From the NCBI GenBank assembly GCA_050013395.1, contig JBEKFI010000005.1:1-47518 (forward strand): 47,518 nucleotides of DNA. Reading direction: 5' to 3'. The DNA comes from JBEKZD01 sp050013395. Its GTDB lineage: Bacteria > Verrucomicrobiota > Verrucomicrobiia > Palsa-1439. The position numbers were made by a program, and so were the translations under genes. Shown in pieces: positions 8,741-17,683 of this stretch (its first letter is position 1; every line of letters begins with the position of its first letter). The notes below the pieces were generated by a model. It ran no database searches. It saw only the letters and a list, made by a program, of their open reading frames with translations, and was not told the origin of the DNA.

Positions 8741-9514
8741 ATGGAAACGCCCGTTGTCTTCGACTCCAAAGGCCAGCAGATCGTTGGCATGCTGCACATT
8801 CCCAACGGCCGCGGCCGATTTCCGGGCGCGCTGTTGCTGCACGGTTTCACCGGCACCAAGACGGAAAACCACCGCATGTTCGTGAAGTTGTCACGTCAAC
8901 TGGCCGAACACGGTATCGCCAGCTTGCGCTTTGATTTCCGCGGCTCAGGCGACAGCGCAGGAGAGTTTGAAGAGTTGACGATTCGCTCCGAGGTCGCGGA
9001 TTTGTTGGAAGCATTGAAGTTTCTGGCTCGCCAGAAGCGGGTCAACTCGCGTCGTCTGGCGTTGATCGGCATGAGCATGGGTGGTGCAATCGCGGCCCAC
9101 GTTGTCGCGCGTGAGAAAAGCCGCATCAAAACGCTCGTGCTCTGGGCGCCGGTCGCCGAGGGCGCGGGCATCCTCGACGAGCTTTCCACGCCCGAGGCCG
9201 TCGCGTCGCTGGCTCAAACGGGGATCGCCGATTACGAAGGCAACCTAGTCGGCGTGCAGTTCATCCGCCAGTTCGCCGAAATGAAACCGTTGCGCGAGAT
9301 CGTCAAGTCCAGGTGCCCCGTGCTCATCGTTCATGGGTCGGGCGACGAGACCGTGCCGGTCCAGCATGCCGACATGTACGAGCGCGCGTTACGTGCGTCG
9401 AAGCGGCTCATCAAGAAAGTCATCATCGAGCGTGCCGACCACACCTTCACCAAGCACATCTGGGAAACGCGCGTCATCGACGAAACGTTGGATTGGCTGG
9501 CCGAGACGCTGTAA
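8741..9514 (+). CDS. Alpha/beta hydrolase
   Basis: A 257-residue serine hydrolase of the alpha/beta fold. The oxyanion region LLLHGFTGTK, nucleophile elbow GMSMGG (GxSxG), acid loop VHGSGDETVPV and late histidine RADHTF give a full catalytic triad. It resembles small cytosolic esterases and the cinnamoyl-esterase/YghX-like group; the substrate cannot be assigned. No signal peptide is seen. I chose ATG 8741 because an in-frame TTG at 8705 lies within the -35 box of a clear promoter. Confidence 0.9.
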   Translation: METPVVFDSKGQQIVGMLHIPNGRGRFPGALLLHGFTGTKTENHRMFVKLSRQLAEHGIASLRFDFRGSGDSAGEFEELTIRSEVADLLEALKFLARQKRVNSRRLALIGMSMGGAIAAHVVAREKSRIKTLVLWAPVAEGAGILDELSTPEAVASLAQTGIADYEGNLVGVQFIRQFAEMKPLREIVKSRCPVLIVHGSGDETVPVQHADMYERALRASKRLIKKVIIERADHTFTKHIWETRVIDETLDWLAETL

Positions 9515-9574
9515 TCAGTTGCCTCTTTGGGCTAACGTTTGAGTTCAGCCAGCGCGAGCCGTGCAGCGGATCGC

Positions 9575-9730
9575 GGTGTCACGGGTGCAGACCTGTATTC
9601 ATGACGAATTCGACTCTTGCCGTGGCTCAACCAACCGCTGCCGCAAACTCCACGCCCACCGGTCTTGGCATGCACGATTCCTGCCACCTCGGCGCTTGAA
9701 ATATCAAGTGTACAGGTCTGACCCCTTTTT
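9575..9730. repeat. Probable transposon-end remnant or MITE
   Basis: A 156-base non-coding stretch framed by inverted copies of CAGACCTGTA (9588-9597) and TACAGGTCTG (about 9712-9721), with GGGTG and GACCCC outside them. The right end (AGGTCTGACCCC) resembles the AGATGTGACCCC end of the neighbouring Y1 transposase element. I infer a non-autonomous element or a deletion remnant; no ORF is supported inside it. Confidence 0.5.
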
Positions 9731-9738
9731 CGTCGTAG

Positions 9739-10023
9739 TCAGTGCAAATCCCGTCTCCACAACCTCATCCAGAATCTAAACGCTTGCTGGCAGAGAAACA
9801 GCAAAATGAAAAAGGACGGGATGCCTACATAGAGTCCCACGGGCGTAAACCCTAGACGCAACAGAATGACTGCCAAGGGAAGAACGAGAAAAACGATGTA
9901 GAAGGAGATGTACATCGTCTTATCTCTGCTCGACGAGCCGCGAACAGCCGAACGAACCCGCCAGATGATGGCGACAACCATCACGACCCACGCCAGCGCC
10001 AATGCTATCTGCTTCAATGTCAT
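9739..10023 (-). CDS. Small membrane protein of unknown function
   Basis: A 94-residue product starting MTLKQIALALAWVVMVVAII, followed by a basic loop and further hydrophobic stretches (MYISFYIVFLVLPLAVILL and LYVGIPSFFILLFLC), ending in a basic tail. Three membrane segments are likely. The frame can be extended upstream to 10116, but the extra residues read through the end sequences of the transposable element next door, so I use the ATG at 10023. I do not recognise the family. Its promoter region may have been altered by the insertion. Confidence 0.45.
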   Translation of the reverse strand: MTLKQIALALAWVVMVVAIIWRVRSAVRGSSSRDKTMYISFYIVFLVLPLAVILLRLGFTPVGLYVGIPSFFILLFLCQQAFRFWMRLWRRDLH

Positions 10024-10101
10024 TCTCCATCTAACGTAAAGCAGTGTATCCGCCGTGCCGCCAGAGAGCAAGACTTCACGAAGAGGTGTGATCGATCTGA
10101 C

Positions 10102-10139
10102 CGGGACCGGGGTCACATCTCGGGACCAGGGTCACATCT
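10102..10139. repeat. Tandem 19-bp repeat at a transposon end
   Basis: Two adjacent 19-base units (10102-10120 and 10121-10139), each CGGGACC, one variable base, then GGGTCACATCT, with a single mismatch. The second unit runs into the left inverted repeat of the Y1 transposase element. Confidence 0.75.
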
Positions 10140-11247
10140 AACTATTCTCCAATTTACGCGTGGCTTGCTGCGCCAGCGCAGCCAGTTTCTTGTCCCGCTG
10201 CAACTGTTGTTCAAACCGTCGTACTGCTCCGCTGACGCTTCCGTAGTCAAGGCCGCCAGCAGCCACCGCTAAGTCCCGCAGCCGCATCCCGCAACGCTTT
10301 CTTCCCAAGTACAGGGCCAGATCCCGCCCCCAGTCTCCATATCGGTCGCGAAATGTCTCCCATTTCTCGCTTTTCAGTCGCTCCACCACCGCCACCGCGC
10401 GATCAAAGCTCGCTCGCTCCCGCAGGCGCCGCAGTCCGGCCTGTTCCTTCTCGTCGCCGCGCAAGTGACGCCGCATACGCCGCACAAACTCCGCGCCGCC
10501 AAGCAGCACTCCCGCTTGCAGCCGTTCCCAAGGGCTTTGCACCACCCCTTCCCGAATTGCCTGCTCCACAAACCGCCGATACGCTTGCCGTCGCTGCTGG
10601 TCCGCACCGCCGCCGAGCATCTCCAACACCTCCCGCTGCGTCAACCACGCCGGCCCTTGGCTCAATCCGGCATAGGCCCGGTACGAACTCCACCGGTACG
10701 CGCGTAATCGTTGGACGCGTTCTGCCACCACTTTCGCCTCGACCGACCCGCCCACGCCCACACGCGTCCGCTGCCGCGCCGCCTTACCTAGCCCCAACCG
10801 CCCGATGCGCACCGGGTTCAAATGCACGTAGCGACTGACCTCCACCGCCACTTCCCGCTCCAACACCACCGCCTTGAACCGTCCCTGAAACAAGTGCCCC
10901 ACCCGCCGATGCCGCCGGTTAAACCACACCGTATAACTGATCTGCAACCACTGCATCGCCGGGCTGAGATTGGCCTGCGGCGTCTGCACCAGCAAGTGAT
11001 AATGATTCTCCATCAATACATACGCATGCAGCCGCAGCCCGAACCGCTCGACCCATTCGCCCAGCAACTCCAAGAATCGCCGCCGATCCGCGTCGTAGGC
11101 AAACACCGCGCGCCGCTCATTGACCCGGGCCGTCACGTGATACCAGCCATCCTCGATATCCACTCGCAAAGGTCGCGCCATGCTCGGCATCCTGCCCGAC
11201 TCCCGAAACCCGGTCAAGTCTAAAATGATGAATAGTTAGATGTGACC
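10130..11247 (-). mobile_element. Y1-transposase element with 18-bp inverted ends
   Basis: GGTCACATCTAACTATTC at 10130-10147 and its exact complement at 11230-11247 bracket a single transposase gene. The left repeat contains the transposase stop codon. Y1 (IS200/IS605-like) elements normally use sub-terminal hairpins rather than IS-type ends, so these ends may be the recognition palindrome. No target duplication was recognised. Confidence 0.75.
10138..11181 (-). CDS. Y1 transposase, REP-associated (RAYT) type
   Basis: The 347-residue product starts MARPLRVDIEDGWYHVTARV and carries the Y1 domain: HUH-type pair in LMENHYHLLV, and the stretch GHLFQGRFKAVVLE with VSRYVHLNPVR. The catalytic tyrosine would lie in the conserved helix near YTVWFNRRH. 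The C-terminal part (LRDLAVAAGGLDYGSVSGAVRRFE) is like the DnaA-type helix-turn-helix seen on large members. I chose ATG 11181; the frame opens at 11217. The gene looks intact. It may act on some of the palindromic repeats in the window, but this is inference. Confidence 0.85.
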   Translation of the reverse strand: MARPLRVDIEDGWYHVTARVNERRAVFAYDADRRRFLELLGEWVERFGLRLHAYVLMENHYHLLVQTPQANLSPAMQWLQISYTVWFNRRHRRVGHLFQGRFKAVVLEREVAVEVSRYVHLNPVRIGRLGLGKAARQRTRVGVGGSVEAKVVAERVQRLRAYRWSSYRAYAGLSQGPAWLTQREVLEMLGGGADQQRRQAYRRFVEQAIREGVVQSPWERLQAGVLLGGAEFVRRMRRHLRGDEKEQAGLRRLRERASFDRAVAVVERLKSEKWETFRDRYGDWGRDLALYLGRKRCGMRLRDLAVAAGGLDYGSVSGAVRRFEQQLQRDKKLAALAQQATRKLENS

Positions 11248-11295
11248 CCTTCTCGCTCTGCGACTCAACAACCGGCAACCCTTCTCGGATTCGGG

Positions 11296-11376
11296 ATTGT
11301 AGCCGCGAGCCTGCTCGCGGCCCGTGTCATCACCGGTAGCTTGCGAATTGCCGCGAGCAAGGCTCGCGGCTACAAT
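11296..11376. repeat. GTAG-headed REP pair before uvrB
   Basis: Perfect 16-base outer arms: ATTGTAGCCGCGAGCC at 11296-11311 and its complement at 11361-11376, each followed inward by its own small hairpin (GCGAGC...GCTCGC). This head-to-head REP pair ends 7 bases before the uvrB start. Confidence 0.9.
11348..11376 (+). promoter_or_regulatory. Promoter-like sequence inside a REP, before uvrB
   Basis: TTGCCG (11348-11353), a 17-base spacer made of the REP hairpin, and TACAAT (11371-11376), 7 bases before the uvrB ATG at 11384. The spacing suggests a leaderless uvrB transcript. The same arrangement recurs before other genes here. Confidence 0.4.
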
Positions 11377-11383
11377 GCTCCGT

Positions 11384-13525
<2,142 letters not shown>

Positions 13526-13529
13526 CATT

Positions 13530-13606
13530 TGTAGCCGCGAGCCTGCTCGCGGCTTGTTTGTTGTCCTTTGCTTGTTGATTGTCGCGAGCAAGGCTCGCGA
13601 CTACAA
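13530..13606. repeat. GTAG-headed REP pair, left flank of a RAYT gene
   Basis: TTGTAGCCGCGAGCCTGCTC on the left and GCGAGCAAGGCTCGCGACTA on the right, head to head as at 11296-11376. It lies between the uvrB stop and the GTG start of a broken Y1 transposase. Confidence 0.88.
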
Positions 13607-13607
13607 T
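13579..13607 (+). promoter_or_regulatory. Promoter-like sequence inside a REP, before the broken transposase
   Basis: TTGTCG (13579-13584), 17-base REP hairpin spacer, TACAAT (13602-13607), 6 bases before the GTG at 13614. Same arrangement as before uvrB. Confidence 0.35.
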
Positions 13608-13613
13608 GGCCAA

Positions 13614-14069
13614 GTGCACGAGCATCTGAAACGGATTCCGGTCTGGCTGCCAGCGGATGCCGCGATCATCTACTTGGTCACCTGTTGCACTGCGTCACGC
13701 CAGAAGGTATTGGCAAACGCGCAGGCCCATGAGGCAATATGCGCTGCTTGGCAACGTCTTGGTGACTGGCGAACGGGTCGTTACGTCGTCATGCCAGAAC
13801 ACGTTCACTTCTTCATCGCGCCGCTTGCCCGCGATGCGAGTCTATCCAAATGCGTTCAAGCATTCCGTTCTTTCGTCACCAAGACTTTGCGTCCGGTGGG
13901 TTACCCGTATCCGCTGTGGCAGCGCGAGTTCTTCGATCATCTCCTGCGCTCGGATTAAAGTTGTGCGTCGAAGTGGGAGTACGTTCGGCAAAACCCAGTT
14001 CGTCACGGTTTGGCAAAGAGACCTGAGGATTGGCCCTATGCGGGCGAGATTCATCCGCTGGAATTGTGA
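13614..14069 (+). pseudogene. Small RAYT-type Y1 transposase broken by one stop codon
   Basis: The frame from GTG 13614 reads MHEHLKRIPVWLP, with the HUH pair in VMPEHVHFFI and then LWQREFFDHLLRSD, where a TAA (13956-13958) interrupts it. The same frame continues without shift as SCASKWEYVRQNPVRHGL and ends WPYAGEIHPLEL at a TGA (14067-14069). Related proteins have D-E-S at the break, so a single GAA-to-TAA change is the simplest cause. Restored length would be about 150 residues, the small RAYT class. REP pairs flank it on both sides, and the right one supplies its final stop. Sequence quality at 13956 would need checking. Confidence 0.85.
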
Positions 14070-14173
14070 CCGCGAGCCTGCTCGGGGCCACATTCTTCGC
14101 ACATTTGCTGTAGCCGCGAATCCCATTCGTGGGTTTTCTTGCAGATTACCGCGAGCAGGCTCGCGGCTACAAT
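14063..14173. repeat. Three-part REP cluster, right flank of the RAYT gene
   Basis: Left ATTGTGACCGCGAGCCTGCT (14063 on), a middle TGTAGCCGCGAATCCCATTC unit (14108 on), and a right GCGAGCAGGCTCGCGGCTAC ending in AAT at 14173. The left unit contains the transposase stop; the right unit faces nadC. Confidence 0.88.
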
Positions 14174-14204
14174 GTGAAGCGTTTTTGTGGTATTCTCCGC
14201 GCCA

Positions 14205-15071
14205 ATGAGCACGCTTGCCCTTGACGTAATTCGCTCGATCGTCCGCGCTGCGCTCGCCGAAGACATCGGCGCAGGCGACATCACGAGCGAATCGGCGGTT
14301 CCTGCCGATCTTCGTGCCGATGCGGTCATCATCGCTAAGGAACTGTGCGTTGTTGCCGGTCTGCCTTTTGTCGAAGTGGTTTTTACGGAACTCGATCCTC
14401 ATATCAAAGTGAAGACGTTGGTGAAGGACGGAGATTTGGTCGAACCCAGGCAATCGGTCTGTGAAGTCAGCGGTCCAGCGCGCGCGATCCTGACGGGCGA
14501 ACGCACCGCGTTGAATTTCCTCCAGCGCCTCAGCGGCATCGCGACGCTCACACGCCAGTTTGTTGATTTGGTGGCACAGGCCGCCGTGCCTGTGAAACCG
14601 AAGATCCTCGACACACGCAAGACCACGCCGACGCTCCGCGCGCTGGAAAAGTATGCCGTTGCGGTCGGAGGCGGACAAAACCATCGCATGGGTCTGTTCG
14701 ACGCCGTCATGATCAAGGACAATCACCGCGCCATCCTCGCGCGGCTCGGCCCGAAGGCGCTTGGCGATGCCGTCGCAACCGCCCGCAAGAACCATCCCGA
14801 AGTGCCGATTGTCATCGAAGCCGACACGCTCGAACAAGTTGAGGAAGCGCTCGCCGCCGGCGCCGATCACATCCTGCTCGACAACATGACGCACGACGAG
14901 TTGCGCGAGGCCGTCAAACTGGTTGCCGGTCGCGCCAAAACCGAAGCCAGCGGCGGCGTTCGCCTCGGCAACGTCGCCGAGATCGCCGGCACGGGTGTGG
15001 ACTACATTAGCATCGGCGCGCTTACGCATTCAGCGAAGGCGGCGGATTTTTCGATGGAGATGGTGGAGTAA
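14205..15071 (+). CDS. nadC: Nicotinate-nucleotide pyrophosphorylase (quinolinate phosphoribosyltransferase)
   Basis: Converts quinolinate and PRPP to nicotinate mononucleotide in NAD synthesis. The 288-residue product has AEDIGAGDITSE, the core GERTALNFLQRLSGIATLT, ILDTRKTTPTLR, GGGQNHRMGLFDAVMIKDNH, EADTLEQ, DNM and ASGGV motifs of the family. ATG 14205 gives MSTLALDVIRSIVRAALAED, the usual start, and a TATTCT 8 bases upstream could be a -10. Residues about 122-130 (AQAAVPVK) come from a half palindrome similar to one arm of the ileS repeat, and lengthen a loop just before ILDTRKT by about four residues. nadA is in the same window at 24614-25552. Confidence 0.97.
   Translation: MSTLALDVIRSIVRAALAEDIGAGDITSESAVPADLRADAVIIAKELCVVAGLPFVEVVFTELDPHIKVKTLVKDGDLVEPRQSVCEVSGPARAILTGERTALNFLQRLSGIATLTRQFVDLVAQAAVPVKPKILDTRKTTPTLRALEKYAVAVGGGQNHRMGLFDAVMIKDNHRAILARLGPKALGDAVATARKNHPEVPIVIEADTLEQVEEALAAGADHILLDNMTHDELREAVKLVAGRAKTEASGGVRLGNVAEIAGTGVDYISIGALTHSAKAADFSMEMVE
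14570..14594. repeat. Half palindrome inside nadC, related to the ileS repeat
   Basis: GGTGGCACAGGCCGCCGTGC followed by CTGTG; it contains the short hairpin CACAGGC...GCCTGTG and matches 22 or so of 26 bases of the left arm of the ileS repeat. Read in frame. Confidence 0.6.
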
Positions 15072-15074
15072 CTG

Positions 15075-15686
15075 ATGAAGACCACACAACACCGGACCGG
15101 TCTGTGCTGGAGGATAAGGGCGGCATGGGCGTGGGCTCGCGGCTCCCGCGACCCGCGGACAAGGCGGCGTGTGTTTGTTTGGTGCTTGAAGCAACCGAAG
15201 GTCATCCTTGCTACCCTTACAGTTGGCAATTGTGCAGGCGACCCGGATGTGATCAAGGCGTTGCTCGAACAAACACCGGTGTTGGTGCACGTCACGGACA
15301 CAGAAGGTGTGCCGCTGGCGCAGTGGGCGATGCTTCTTGCTAGCACCGAGATCGTCAACCTGCTGTTGGAAAACGGTCTAGATGTAAACGCTAGGTTTGC
15401 TGGCGAGAGCACGCTGTTACACATGGCAGCGGAACTCGGGACTTCAGAGATCATAGAGTTGTTGCTCTCAACAGGGGCAGAAGTGAACGCGCGGGATCAA
15501 GATGGAATGACTGCTTTGCACATCGCGGCTAGAGGTGGCGATATCGTGCTGGTCAAACCCTTCTTGTCATGGAATGCGGACATCGACGCAAAGGACAACG
15601 CTGGGAAGACTCCAATGCAGCAGGCAGTGGAAGCTGGTCACACAAGGATTGTTGATACGCTCCGAGAATATGGTGCGAAGGAATAG
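15075..15686 (+). CDS. Ankyrin-repeat protein
   Basis: The 203-residue product has three to four ankyrin repeats from about residue 55 (DPDVIKALLEQTPVLVHVTD, STEIVNLLLENGLDVNARFA, TSEIIELLLSTGAEVNARDQ, and a last one ending in LREYGAKE), giving a protein-binding scaffold with no catalytic site. The first 45 residues are basic and tryptophan-rich (GLCWRIRAAWAWARGSRD), do not look like a signal peptide, and come from DNA with inverted GC-rich motifs, so the true start may lie downstream. It lies 3 bases after nadC. Partner and role are unknown. Confidence 0.7.
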   Translation: MKTTQHRTGLCWRIRAAWAWARGSRDPRTRRRVFVWCLKQPKVILATLTVGNCAGDPDVIKALLEQTPVLVHVTDTEGVPLAQWAMLLASTEIVNLLLENGLDVNARFAGESTLLHMAAELGTSEIIELLLSTGAEVNARDQDGMTALHIAARGGDIVLVKPFLSWNADIDAKDNAGKTPMQQAVEAGHTRIVDTLREYGAKE

Positions 15687-15691
15687 GTTTT

Positions 15692-15760
15692 GGTACGGAC
15701 GACCCGCCGGGTCGTACTGTAGTGCAAGCAAACAACGCGGCGCAGCCGGCGGCTGCGCTC
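15692..15760. repeat. Two GC-rich palindromes between the ankyrin gene and birA
   Basis: GTACGGACGACCCGCCGGGT with its hairpin closing at 15717, then GCGCAGCCGGCGGCTGCGC (15740-15758). Could act as a terminator-like structure, but no U-run follows; they look like repeat family members. Confidence 0.65.
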
Positions 15761-15790
15761 TGCCGTGGATTTTGATAGAGTGCTTGCGAG

Positions 15791-16867
15791 ATGAACACGG
15801 GCAAGGCGATCTTGGAGACATTTTATCGGGCGGCAGGGCAGTTTGTGCCGACGGAGCAGTTGGCAGAATTGCTGCGGATGTCTGCCGAAAACATTGTTGC
15901 TGAAGTCGCCCAGCTCGAACGACTCGGTTACACGATCGAATCGCACCCGCATTTTGGTTATCGCCTGCTTGGGACTCCTGACCGCCTCACGGCGGATGAT
16001 ATCAAGGCTCGGCTTGGAGCCGTGGGGTTTGTGGGAGCGGCGTCCCCGCCGCGATTGACATGGGGCAAGACTCCCGGTCGCGGCGGGGACGCCGCTCCCA
16101 CAACAAGACAAACAGGGAACCACGTGATCGGCTCGGAGATTCTGGTCTTCGAGCAGACGTCTTCGACCAATGACGTTATCGCTCGCATGGCGAAGTCGCA
16201 ACGAGGCGAAGGGATCGTTGTGTTCGCCGAATCGCAAACGAAAGGGCGCGGTCGGCACGGGCGTGCATGGGCATCACCGCGAGGGAAAGGGCTGTGGTTT
16301 TCGGTGCTGTTGCGGCCTGAACTGCCGTTGAGTGCTTCGCCGCGCATCACGGTCGCCGCAAGTGTCGCGGTCGCGCGTGCGCTACGACGGATCTGCGGCG
16401 TGGATGCGCGCATCAAGTGGCCGAACGATGTTACCGTCAACGGCAAGAAACTTGCAGGCGTGCTTACCGAGTTGCAGGGCGAGGGAGACGAGATTGTGGC
16501 AGCGATTCTTGGCATCGGCATTGACGTGAATTGTGCTGCGGTGGATTTCCCGCCCGAGGTCGCAGAGATTGCGACATCGCTCCAAGTCGAAACGGGGCGG
16601 GCGCATGATCGCCCGGCGTTAACGACGGCGGTGTTGCAGGCGCTGGACGAATGTTACGCGGCAGCGCAGACGGATTTCGATTCGATCATCGCTGAGTGGG
16701 CGCAGTTGTGTACGACGCTCGGCAAACAACTCGTCGTGACAATAGGCGCACGGCGCATCGAGGGCCACGCGCAGGCGCTGGATGCCGATGGCGCGTTGCT
16801 CATACGAAAAGACAACGGACAGATTGAACGGATTCTGGGTGGTGATTTGGTGGTGGAACGGGCATGA
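15791..16867 (+). CDS. birA: Biotin-protein ligase and biotin operon repressor
   Basis: Attaches biotin to acetyl-CoA carboxylase. The 358-residue product has an N-terminal winged helix (residues 1-65, TEQLAELLRMSAENIVAEVA), the ligase core (SSTNDVIARM, ESQTKGRGRHGRAWASPRGK, IKWPNDVTVNGKKLAGVL, ILGIGIDVNC) and the small C-terminal domain. It is about 25-30 residues longer than E. coli BirA. The extra segment, residues 80-105 (GAASPPRLTWGKTPGRGGDA), is exactly a palindromic repeat, placed in the linker between the DNA-binding and ligase domains. It overlaps coaX by 4 bases, so the two are translationally coupled. Confidence 0.95.
   Translation: MNTGKAILETFYRAAGQFVPTEQLAELLRMSAENIVAEVAQLERLGYTIESHPHFGYRLLGTPDRLTADDIKARLGAVGFVGAASPPRLTWGKTPGRGGDAAPTTRQTGNHVIGSEILVFEQTSSTNDVIARMAKSQRGEGIVVFAESQTKGRGRHGRAWASPRGKGLWFSVLLRPELPLSASPRITVAASVAVARALRRICGVDARIKWPNDVTVNGKKLAGVLTELQGEGDEIVAAILGIGIDVNCAAVDFPPEVAEIATSLQVETGRAHDRPALTTAVLQALDECYAAAQTDFDSIIAEWAQLCTTLGKQLVVTIGARRIEGHAQALDADGALLIRKDNGQIERILGGDLVVERA
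16029..16103. repeat. Palindromic repeat with perfect 26-bp arms inside birA
   Basis: Arms at 16029-16054 and 16078-16103 are exact complements (start TTGTGGGAGCGGCGTCCCCG). The whole 75 bases (25 codons) is read in frame. A sister copy with one arm mismatch lies between genes at 31674-31734. Confidence 0.95.
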
Positions 16868-17607
16868 AAAAGCAAAATGTCGCTTTGCTGATCAACGCGA
16901 ACAATACGAATACCAGCTTTGCGCTGTCCAACGAGAAGCGCATCCTCCGCACGGTGAGAATTCCGACGGCGGCGATTCGCGAGATTCCGTTCGCATCGGG
17001 GCAATACACAAGCTGTGTGCTGGCGTCCGTCGTGCCCGCTGCGACAAAGAAGCTTCTGCGAGTGCTGTCGGTGCGGCCGTTGATCGTGAACGCCTTCATC
17101 GACCTCGGAATCGGTGTCGATTATCCCAACAAGCGGCAGATCGGCGCGGATCGGCTCGCTGATGCAGTGGGCGTCGCAGAGTTGTACGGTGTGCCCGCCA
17201 TCGTCGTGGACTTCGGGACGGCGCTCACGTTCGACATCGTCAACGCCCGCCGCGAATACGTCGGCGGTATCATCGCGCCGGGGCTGGCTGCGGTGACGGA
17301 TTACCTTTATCAACGCACCGCGCTTCTGCCGCGAATCAGAATTGTGGAGCCCCGCCGTGGCGGGGTCATCGGCAGGAGCACGGTCGCGGCGATGCGTGTC
17401 GGCGCGGTCGTCGGCTATCGCGGGCTGGTGAAGGAAATCCTGCATGCGCTGCGGCGCGAGCCGGGATTACGCGGTGCGATCGTTGTCGCGACGGGTGGTC
17501 ACGCTCATTTGATGGCGAAGAAGATTCCCGGGATCAAACATGTCAATCCGATGTTGACCCTCGAAGGGCTGCGGTTTATCTACTTGCGAAATGCAAAGGA
17601 GTTGTAG
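16864..17607 (+). CDS. coaX: Type III pantothenate kinase
   Basis: First step of coenzyme A synthesis. The 247-residue ASKHA-fold kinase has the P-loop region LLINANNTNTSFAL, the motifs IGADRLADAVG, VVDFGTALTFDIV, GGIIAPGL, GRSTVAAMRVGAVVGY and VVATGGHA. The usual first motif is DxGNT; here it is NANNTN, so the expected aspartate is replaced by asparagine, which is unusual and may affect metal binding. The stop TAG is the head of a REP (17602-17674). A short palindrome encodes EPRRGGVIG near residue 163. Overlaps birA by 4 bases. Confidence 0.9.
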   Translation: MKKQNVALLINANNTNTSFALSNEKRILRTVRIPTAAIREIPFASGQYTSCVLASVVPAATKKLLRVLSVRPLIVNAFIDLGIGVDYPNKRQIGADRLADAVGVAELYGVPAIVVDFGTALTFDIVNARREYVGGIIAPGLAAVTDYLYQRTALLPRIRIVEPRRGGVIGRSTVAAMRVGAVVGYRGLVKEILHALRREPGLRGAIVVATGGHAHLMAKKIPGIKHVNPMLTLEGLRFIYLRNAKEL

Positions 17608-17674
17608 CCGCGAAGCATCTTCGCGGATGGTGTGACGGTCGGAAGTCGCCGCGAATGAGATTCGCGGCTACAAT
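17602..17674. repeat. GTAG-headed REP pair supplying the coaX stop
   Basis: TTGTAGCCGCGAAGCATCTT on the left and GCGAATGAGATTCGCGGCTA on the right. The TAG of the left head is the coaX stop codon; the right end, TACAAT, lies 9 bases before the trpA start. Confidence 0.9.
17646..17674 (+). promoter_or_regulatory. Promoter-like sequence inside a REP, before trpA
   Basis: Weak TCGCCG (17646-17651), 17-base hairpin spacer, TACAAT (17669-17674), 9 bases before ATG 17684. Reported because the arrangement recurs; the -35 alone would not be convincing. Confidence 0.25.
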
Positions 17675-17683
17675 CGTTTACAA

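Noticed and set aside
13842..15029. 395-codon minus-strand frame opposite the broken transposase and nadC
   Set aside because: Shadow frame crossing three repeats; nadC is secure on the plus strand.
17344..17367. Palindrome GAGCCCCGCCGTGGCGGGGTC in coaX as a further in-frame insertion
   Set aside because: Only three or so extra residues and no sister copy recognised; could be chance in GC-rich DNA.
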